From: Periplaneta americana
Lineage: Eukaryota > Arthropoda > Insecta > Blattodea > Blattidae
Assembly: GCF_040183065.1 (NCBI RefSeq)
Contig: NC_091130.1
Span: forward strand, 121,728,914 to 121,792,913
Reading direction: 5' to 3'
DNA: 64,000 bases
Shown: piece after piece, positions 56,652-64,000 of the stretch
Position numbering within the stretch: the first letter of the stretch is position 1
Layout of the letters: every line of letters starts with the position of its first letter
Program-made: the position numbers and the translations under genes
The notes under the pieces: generated by a model
Databases searched by the model: none
The model's input: only the letters and a program-made list of their open reading frames with translations
What the model was told of the DNA's origin: nothing

Positions 56652-56706
56652 TAGAGTGTGGTATTTAGAGTCATTATAATATAATGGCTCTAAATGCCAC
56701 ACTCTA
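56652..56706. other. 55-bp palindrome
   Basis: Left arm TAGAGTGTGGTATTTAGAG (56652-56670) plus TCATTATA pairs with 56680-56706 over 27 bp with only two G-T positions and a 1-nt centre. No ORF or repeat family is associated. Confidence 0.9.
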
Positions 56707-56709
56707 TAA

Positions 56710-58000
56710 GTGCAGTTACGCTATTGTATATTCTAAATCAAGTACTTAATTCAGCTTTGCTGTACACATGATCCCTGGAATCATTTCCCTTGAAGTGCAG
56801 CAACTAAGTGGTCTTCTAATTATTCCCACAGCTAACTGTACTGGGCGTGACGTTTCCTGTTCATCGTCCACTAATAATGGTCTTGCATTTGATACGTTAT
56901 AAACTAGTTATAATTGCTCCGAGATTCCAGGTATAATTATTACAATTAAAATACTGATATAAGTAAGAGTATACTTATTATCGTTGTTGTAATTTATTAT
57001 AAAACAAGAAATTCATGCTACTTTATTTATCGTTACATTGTTTTATATTTTCCAAAACTCCTTACGGCTATAACAATGTGAACATTTTAGTTTCTTCTTA
57101 AGTAGAAGGCGTTCCATGGTGGTTGAAACATGACCTTGAATGCGCTTGGAACGAAAATGAGTCTACTCCGTTACATTTCCTCGTGCTGCCGTCCACGTAA
57201 TCTGCGTGAGATGACAAGGTCAAGCTTTAACAATGTTGCAGCGGGTTATAACTTGTAATAGATTATAAAGTTCTAGGTAATATTTTCTATAAATTACACA
57301 TATCTTACTTTAACTATTTTCTTGTAGCATTTGTATCTGTTTTTATCTTTTTTCGTGTTATATACAATTTTATGTTTTAAACAAATATCTGTACAGTCTT
57401 TTGTAATTGGGGCTTTGTCCTATTATAGACAAAAATAAATAAAATAAAATAAAAATTATTTTAAGAGACACCGAGTTAAATTAAAAATTTTCCCAATAGT
57501 TAACCTGTCCATTGAGAATTTGGTAATATAAAAACAATTTTCTTAGAGTTCCGGATTCTGAAAGTAATTCTAACGCCTTTTTGATACTGTGACGAAGCAA
57601 CTAAACTATGATAAACGTACATAAATAAGACATTAAATAGAGTATATCGAGGGAACCAGGCAGGTTGGATTGGATTGAATTATGAAAAAAAGATTGTTTA
57701 CATATTCTAATTATTATTCCTTGGCATTTCAAAATCATTATTCTGTAATTTTAACTTTGAATTCCACGGGAAAATATTAAATTTTTAAAATAGTTTTGTG
57801 AATGTAAATAAAGGTAGAAATTGTTCACTTAGGGAATTTAGTCAATTTTTCTCTGTTCGTTATATTTCAAAATTTGAGTACGCTCAGAGCTGAAACTATT
57901 AAAGATAGAAACAACTTTTTTAATAGTTATTGTCTGTCATGTATTCTTTCTGTTAAATGTAAAATAGCCTTCATCGTATGGATAATTGAAATTAAAATAC
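56710..58000. other. No gene; one LINE tail
   Basis: At 57405-57460 GGGGCTTTGTCCTATTATAG, ACAAAAATAAATAAAATAAA forms a small stem-loop plus A-rich tail, typical of a LINE 3' end. No coding sequence precedes it. The rest is unrecognised. Confidence 0.4.
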
Positions 58001-58310
58001 TTATACAGAGTAATTCACAAGGATTTACCGTCAATAACGGAGCTTATTTCCGAATATATTCTGAGAAAAAAATATGCCAAATGAACATTTATCCTAATCT
58101 CTATATTTTGAAATTACATTAATTTAAAGTTGTTTGTATAATATCATTATTTTTTAGTTTTAAAGGTAAAAGAATATTACAGTTAAAGAATGAACTATAC
58201 AGGATCACCTCTTTAATTAACTAAAATTCTGATACTAAAAATGTGTTGTGAATTCCATAGTTGCTTGATACAGGATTTGTTTCCGATTTCTAACTACACA
58301 ATTAAATTTT

Positions 58311-58460
58311 TCTTACGCATTTATCACAACAATTGTTACAAATCACATCATTCTTGTAAATTCTTTAAGGCAGTACATTAGGATGCATAATTATACTATA
58401 AAGGATCAAGTTACTAAAGTCTTATTATTTGTAACAATTTTTGTGATAAGTGCGTAAGAA
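58311..58460. mobile_element. 150-bp hairpin MITE
   Basis: The 33-bp ends TCTTACGCATTTATCACAAC... (58311-58343) and 58428-58460 are inverted copies with two mismatches; the interior is about 85 bp. It lies inside the long-TIR element. Confidence 0.75.
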
Positions 58461-58468
58461 TGATGTAA

Positions 58469-59371
58469 TACTTAATTACTGGGTTTTAAGAAACCCGGAG
58501 GTTCATTGCCGCCCTCACATAAGCCTGTCATTGGCCTCTATCCTGAGCAAGATTAATCCAATCTCTATCATCATGTCCCACCTCCCTCAAATCCATTTTA
58601 ATATTATCTTCCCATCTACGTCTCGGCCTCCCCATAGGTCTTTTTCCCTCCGGCCTACCAACTAACACTATATATGCATTTCTGGATTCGCCCATACGTG
58701 CTACATGCCCTGCCCATCTCAAACGTCTGGATTTAATGTTCCGAATTATGTCAGGTGAAGAATACAATGCGTGCAGTTCTGTATTGTGTAACTTTCTCCA
58801 TTCTCCTGTAACTTCATCCCTCTAAGCCTCAAATATTTCCCTAAGCACCTCAAATACCCTTTACCTATTTTCCTCTCTCAAAGTGAGTGTCCAAGTTTCA
58901 CAGCCATATAAAACAACCGTTAATATAACTGTTTTATAAATTCTAACTTTCAGATTTTTTGACAGCAGACTAGATGACAAAAGCTTCTCAAGCGAATAAT
59001 AACACGCATTTCCCTTATTTATTCTGCGTTTAATTTCCTCCCGAGTGTCATTTATATTTGTTACTGTTGCTCCCAGATATTTGAATTTTTTCACTTCTTC
59101 AAAAGATAAATTTACAGTTTCTACATTTCCATTTCATAAAATATTCTAGTCACGAGACAAAATCATGTGCTTGTCTTTTTGGGCTTTACTTCCAAACCTA
59201 TCTTTTTACTTGGTTCAAGTAAAATTCCCGTGTTTTCCCTAATCGTTTGTGGATTTTCTCCTAATATATTCACATCATCCGCATGGACAAGAAGCTGACG
59301 TAACTCGTTCTATTCCGAACCCTCTCTTTTATCCTGGACTTTCCTAATGGCATAGGCCTACTCTAGAGAAG
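58469..59371 (-). mobile_element. LINE family A, copy 4, with 13-bp TSD
   Basis: AAGAATGATGTAA occurs at 58456-58468 and 59372-59384, fixing the limits. The minus strand encodes (58861-59094) [20 protein letters not shown] and [16 protein letters not shown], and (58528-58767) [15 protein letters not shown] and [13 protein letters not shown], with a frameshift between. Further upstream, to 59340, the frame is broken (the YADD region reads HADD, near 59277). The TSD overlaps the last bases of the hairpin MITE, so the LINE is younger than the MITE. Confidence 0.9.
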
Positions 59372-59659
59372 AAGAATGATGTAAATTTTAATTTAAAATT
59401 TAAAAATAATTTACAACAGATTTTTAACTTCAGAACTTTAGTCAATTAAAGAAATGACACTTCTGAATAGTTCATTCTCTATTTGTAATATTTTTTACCT
59501 TTAAAATTAAAGAGAGATATATTTTACAGTCAACTTCTTATTAGTGTAACTCTGAAAATATTGAGATTAGGACAAACGTTTATATGGCAATTTTTGCTCA
59601 GAATGTCTTCGGAAATAAGCTCCGTAAGTGACGATAAAGCCTCGTGAATCACCCTGTAT

Positions 59660-60340
59660 ACGTATATATAAAATTTAAGCATTTGGAAAAAAAGTTAAGG
59701 AAAAATAACAAACAGAGCAACTGCAATTCTATTGAATTCAATAGAGAGATAGATGTGTTAACAATTTTTCTGTAAAATTTCAATTTTCTATCTTTCATAT
59801 TTTAGGAGCTGAACGTACCAGAACTTTGTAAATTTATCATTGTCAAGATAGAAGGCAGTCGGTCCATTTGAACAAGGCCCCAACTGAAAAAAAATATATA
59901 TATATATTTTTTTTTACTTTACTGTGGGTTTGTGTTCTTAATTTATGAAAGTACAGCTGCATATGGAGAGAAAGACCCAACATTCTGCTCGGAACACTAT
60001 GCAGATTGTGTCTAAAAATACAGGCTATTTCAATAAGAGTTCCATTACTCTAATAAGGTCGTTACTGAACTGTGTGATTCACTATTGTGACTGTCCCTGA
60101 ACTCTAACGAATGCCGCAGTTTCGTTCTATTGGTTGTATTGAAAAGTTATTTATTATTTGTCAGCAGTTGATTGATTAACCTGCCTCTTCTACAGAATGT
60201 GTGCATTGAACTGTTGCCACTTCAAATCTGAAAATGTACGCTCTGTACTTGCAAAAATATTATCCAGAAATTTATCTCATACTTTGCAGATATAAAAATG
60301 TTGATAAGAATATAAAATGTTATGTTACAAGAAGTATGTC
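59660..60340. other. No gene recognised
   Basis: An AT-repeat palindrome at 59890-59920; otherwise nothing. Confidence 0.4.
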
Positions 60341-60344
60341 AATG

Positions 60345-61514
60345 ACTATTTCGTTTATATGACGTCATTCCATCTTCGACCAACGAAGTGTAATGAAATT
60401 TTGAATTCCAACCAATCACAGTCAGACTTTGCGATAATTTTTGAAGCTAGATTTATCGCTATCAATTTATCGCATGGTCGTTCTTTTGTTTAGTCATTGT
60501 CGCCAACTGTTTCCCCGTGAATTGATGATCATGAATACATTAAGATGCAACTACACGGTTAAACTTTTCTTTCAACTTTAAAGCAATGAATGCAAGATTG
60601 ATATTTAATATTAATTAATATATTTACGCAGTGAAGAAGACGTTCAAAACGGCGCAATCTTCATGCATCTTAATTGAACGTACCTTTTAAACTTGATTCT
60701 TTTAATATTCTTCCCAGATTGCACGCATACGCGATTGGAATATTGAACTGTGTAAATACAGCTTTAGTTCCGTTACACACTACAGCGAGAATGCGTTTGT
60801 TGAGCTATAAAAATGCTTACGTGTAGCACTGACTGTAACGGTCGAAATAAGACACAGCTGACATTGGTCCTGCTCCCACAGGTAACATAACCTATAAGTA
60901 GCCTATAAAATTTGTATTTTGTGAATCAAATGAAACAATTAATAAAAAGTCAGATGTTCAAATTTATGTAACATCATCGCATATCAAACCCAATGACCTT
61001 ACATAGTAATAATAAGGTCTTTTCATCAAACTGCCTTCCGTATGGCGTAATAAAATTCGTGTTTTAATTAGGCCTACCTATACAGAGATGGCTTCACTAC
61101 TGTGTAGCAACATGTCTCGCTGTGAATATATAAGCATTGGTATATAGCTGTTCATACTGTTAATGTTAAATTAAATTATGATTTCAGCAGATAATGAAAA
61201 TGTGTTGATGTTATAATAATATGAGAAAAGTTCAGCACATTTAATTAACATTGTTAAACCTGTATTTCGCAATTGGCATTACTGAATAATAACATCGAAT
61301 TTCTTTATTGCAGTAATCGATATTCATCTACGAGTATTTCAACTTCACAATGTCTGAATAGGTTAAGTATTCGTTAATAAACAATTATTAACATTTTGTG
61401 ATGGAATTTTAGGGATATATTATTTACATTTTTATTTTATTCACGAAATAGTCCTAATAAATGCCACTCGAGGTCTGAGATTTATTCGGCAAATCTCAGA
61501 CCTCTCGTGGCATT
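60345..61514 (+). mobile_element. Diverged relative of the Crypton-like family (copy D)
   Basis: The left end shares the word order TGACGTCAT, CGACCAA, CCAACCAATCA, ATTTATCGC...TTTATCGC, TTTGTTTAGT, GCCAAC with copies 1-3. The right end has CACGAAATAGTCCTAATAAA followed by a hairpin (61460-61514) in the place of the family hairpin. The interior has no readable recombinase. The link rests on ordered short words and the equivalent hairpin, not on high identity. Confidence 0.45.
61460..61514. other. Terminal hairpin of copy D
   Basis: AATGCCACTCGAGGTCTGAG plus ATTT pairs with 61491-61514 over 24 bp with a 2-bp mismatch and a 7-nt loop. The outer CACTCGAG resembles copy 1, but the inner GTCTGAGATTT replaces TTTTGATTT of the others, with the opposite strand changed to match. 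Confidence 0.85.
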
Positions 61515-61759
61515 ACTACAAATAAATTTTAAGACTGGTCCAAAATAAACCGGGAGCTGAAACGACAACGAGAACAAGAAAGAAATAATGTTGAAGTAAA
61601 TGTATTTAAATGTAAGCGTTCACAATAATTATTTAGCTAAATTACACCGAGAACTTGAAACATGTACCCCACTAACATATAACAAGAAAATTAGAAACGT
61701 GTTAATGTCTTCAATTTGATTAAATAAATGTATAGCTTATGTGTATGAATTAATCGGCC

Positions 61760-62385
61760 TGTATTCTATAATTCTACTTCCCAAAAATTTAATTAATCTA
61801 TTGATAATATCATAATTTCTAGGAAAGATTGTATATAAGAGATCTTGATGTCTTATTTGATTATAAATTATATATCCATGATCATGTGCAATATATTTAT
61901 ACATATTCATTAAGAATGCTTGGTGTAATTAGATCTATAACTTAAGACCTATTCTTTTTCTATTTCTATGTGTTTATTAATTTTACAATATACGTTGATC
62001 ATATCCAAGCTTGAATATGCATCTGCTGTGTGGAACTCAATTACTTCTACTGACTCGGCTAAGTTATAGAATATTCAAAGAAAATTTATTTCCTTGTGTT
62101 CTTATAGATTTTCACCTAATTCAGATGATTATAAATATAAGTTTAACTGCAAATATTTCATTTGCTGTAGTTTATTTGCCAGACGTCAAGATTTTGATTA
62201 GTTATTTTTTTTGTGAAGTAATTAAGGGTGATATTGACTGTGAATCCTTCATAAGCGATATCAGTCTTCGTAGGGTTTAAGATTTCATAACATTTTACAA
62301 TAGAAATTCTAAATCTCTCTCTCTTCGGTCTGCAGATGTATAAAATATGCCAATTTCCATGGATTGAACTTGGATCCATTTAATG
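61760..62385 (+). mobile_element. LINE RT thumb fragment
   Basis: In shifting plus frames: IRDLDVLFDYKLYIHDHVQY, YSLRMLGVIRSIT, SKLEYASAVWNSITSTDSAK, ENIQRKFISLCSYRFSPNSD, CSLFARRQDF, LSLSSVCRCIKYANFHGLNL. This is the region after the catalytic palm of a CR1/jockey-like reverse transcriptase; at least five frame changes show decay. The short ORFs in this interval are partial readings of it. Confidence 0.78.
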
Positions 62386-62399
62386 TAGGGATGAGACGA

Positions 62400-63425
62400 T
62401 ATTAGCTCTCTATCATGGTAGAAGAGCTCGACTTTGATCACGAGAGCATAGCGCATCCACTGTAACGTAGACAACAGGGATGTACATGCACATGCAGCGA
62501 ATAAAGGCAGCAATTATTACAATAACTTGCGTTACTAAATTTCTGGCTATATAATAGGGCTAATTACTCAATTATTTAATATACATGTACATATATAAAC
62601 AAATCGCAAAGGGAAAGGTTTTTTAGGAACAAAAAGAGAAATAGGAAAAGTTAATTGTATGTAAACCATTTTATTGTTAAAAGCAATTATATTATGTAAA
62701 TACTTCACTTCATTGGTTAGGAAAATCTAATAGGGTCTACCTGCTCGACGTGTGTGATCTCTAAGTACTTTTGAATATTTGTTGAAAAAATAATAATGGC
62801 AACATTGATTGAAATAGAGTATATTGATTGTGTGATTGTAAAAATGTAGTCCTTACTCTCCAGTCGTGATTATGTAATGAGTTTTCTTAGAGTGATTTGT
62901 GAGATGCACGTAATACGAAAAGAAAAAAACGAAACAAATGGATTGAATTAAGATATTGAGAGCCATCGTAATTTTTGGGGTCAATCATTTAAGGGGATAT
63001 GTATGACTTTGAAAACTTCCACAATTTCGGCCAAAATTTCTGAAATTTAAACTATATAAACATATTTATAATAATATCATCTGTACAAAATTTTGTGCAA
63101 TTAGGTCTAATAGTTTTTAAATTATATTTTTAAGTATATTTTATGTTCACGTTACTAAAAAAAGCTCCTTGAATCAAAGTTTTCAAAATTTTAGTTCATA
63201 TTTGTTCAAAATCCTGAAAATACTTATTGGAATAAAAGTGAATTAGCATTTTGAGTTTAGTAATAGTATAAGTTAAAGTGCAATCAAAGATAAAATATTA
63301 TTTCTAAATTAAAGAAACACGTAGTCTAATAAAAGTAAATATCCAGAAACAAACAATAAATAAAACATCAATAATACAGTACATTTAAAATAAAGAAATA
63401 AAAGGAATCTAGACACTATCTACTG
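62400..63425. other. No gene recognised
   Basis: About 1 kb of AT-rich sequence without motifs. Confidence 0.4.
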
Positions 63426-63429
63426 ACCC

Positions 63430-63710
63430 AAATGTAAATTAATTTACCTTCGATGTCAATTCCGAAATGAATTTGTTTCTCTCTTCTCCTGAATAATGCC
63501 TATAGCTTTTCATGTTGCGTCTCATAATGCCGTTTTATGTTGCTTTTTTTGCAAATGATATATATTTTTTTACACAACAAACACTGCACTTCATCACCAT
63601 GTTCGAAGCATAAATATTGTATCTTCCACTCTTCCTTGAAGGCTTTAAGCGCTTCCGTTCCGTCATGATGCGCTGTGTTCTAAGATCTGTACATCCTTTA
63701 GCAATGTTTA
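63430..63710 (-). mobile_element. hAT (GTF2IRD2/ZBED-like) N-terminal zinc-finger fragment
   Basis: On the minus strand: RKSGRYNIYASNMVMKCSVC, then after a shift HEVQCLLCKKIY, KKSNIKRHYETQHEKL, and YRHYSGEERNKFISELTSKV. The C-x2-C...H-x5-H zinc finger with KxSNIKRHYxTxH is the N-terminus of hAT transposases of the GTF2IRD2/ZBED type. The rest of the gene would lie to the left but is not found. It could belong to the same superfamily as the hAT remnants at 9744 and 23054, which keep only C-termini. Confidence 0.7.
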
Positions 63711-63714
63711 CAGG

Positions 63715-64000
63715 TAAAAGAGCTCCGCGCGCGCGCAGCGGGCATAAAATAGTTCTCGCTCGCAATTATTAGTCCCCATCGCAAGACTGATTTAATGTGT
63801 AATCTATACTTTTGGAGTTTTATATCAGTTATTAATTTATGTCGTTTGATTATAATATAATATTATAATATTATTCTCGTTATATTTTATATCACTTGTA
63901 TTATATTCATTTATATGATTCCATCCTTTCATTTTAATTGTCATTGTTTTATTAATTATTTCTATGTAATTTAATTGTAATTTCTATCATTATTAATGCT
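63715..64000. other. No gene recognised
   Basis: A short alternating GC run, GCGCGCGCGC (63726-63738), then AT-rich sequence with TATAATATTATAATATTA palindromes near 63855-63885. Confidence 0.5.

Larger units (their letters stand above)
58006..59656. mobile_element. Long-TIR DNA transposon with nested insertions
   Basis: Inverted arms of about 250 bp: 58006-58260 and 59385-59656, sharing CAGRGTRATTCAC, ACGGAGCTTATTTCCGAA, ATTCTGAG, CCTAATCTC, TTTTAAAGGTAAA and GAATGAACTAT. The interior holds a hairpin MITE (58311-58460) and a family A LINE (58469-59371). Without them only about 50 bp of interior remains, so this is a fold-back or MITE-like derivative. The end style resembles the mariner-like elements at 5156 and 29291. 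Confidence 0.8.

Overview
The window looks like repeat-dense, gene-poor nuclear DNA from a large arthropod genome. The best guess is a cockroach or close relative (Blattodea): the non-LTR retrotransposon protein fragments and several SINE types match, from memory, sequences common in Periplaneta-like genomes. No search was run. I found no host protein-coding gene I can support, no rRNA and no credible functional tRNA. Almost every long open frame is a low-complexity artefact or a decayed transposon fragment.

Layout. 0-5 kb: a LINE 3' tail, a LINE fragment at 1990-2815, and a giant microsatellite at 2824-4790 whose core is about 258 uninterrupted copies of a GTCTAT hexamer. 5-6.3 kb: a mariner-superfamily element holding an inverted pair of tRNA-derived SINEs. 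6.6-10.7 kb: a nest in which a LINE and a hAT element, and probably a second LINE, interrupt an unknown ORF and its 3' repeat, two of them with readable target-site duplications (TSDs). 12-19 kb: microsatellites, a Crypton-like remnant, a LINE tail and an unknown 1.2-kb dispersed repeat. 19-30 kb: a MITE, more LINE ends, tRNA-bearing fold-back elements (one a 779-bp palindrome), a second copy of the first hAT with a MITE inside it, a 1.85-kb hAT, SINEs, a LINE 5' end and another mariner-like element.

30-42 kb: LINE 3' end, Crypton-like copy 2, a Tc1-like element with a split right end, a four-unit tandem array carrying another tRNA fold-back, and a mariner pseudogene with an odd perfect hairpin in its end. 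42-50 kb: four LINE fragments, Crypton-like copy 3 and the second copy of the 1.2-kb repeat. 50-56 kb: a possible Penelope-like fragment, a 36-bp minisatellite and an 83-bp satellite array. 56-64 kb: LINE fragments, a 55-bp palindrome, a long-TIR element containing a hairpin MITE and a LINE, a diverged relative of the Crypton-like family, and the zinc-finger end of a hAT.

The strongest candidates for something undescribed are (1) the Crypton-like family, whose end carries a hairpin kept by paired changes in a diverged relative, and (2) the fold-back elements whose two arms each carry a complete tRNA-like cloverleaf with the same GTA anticodon position.
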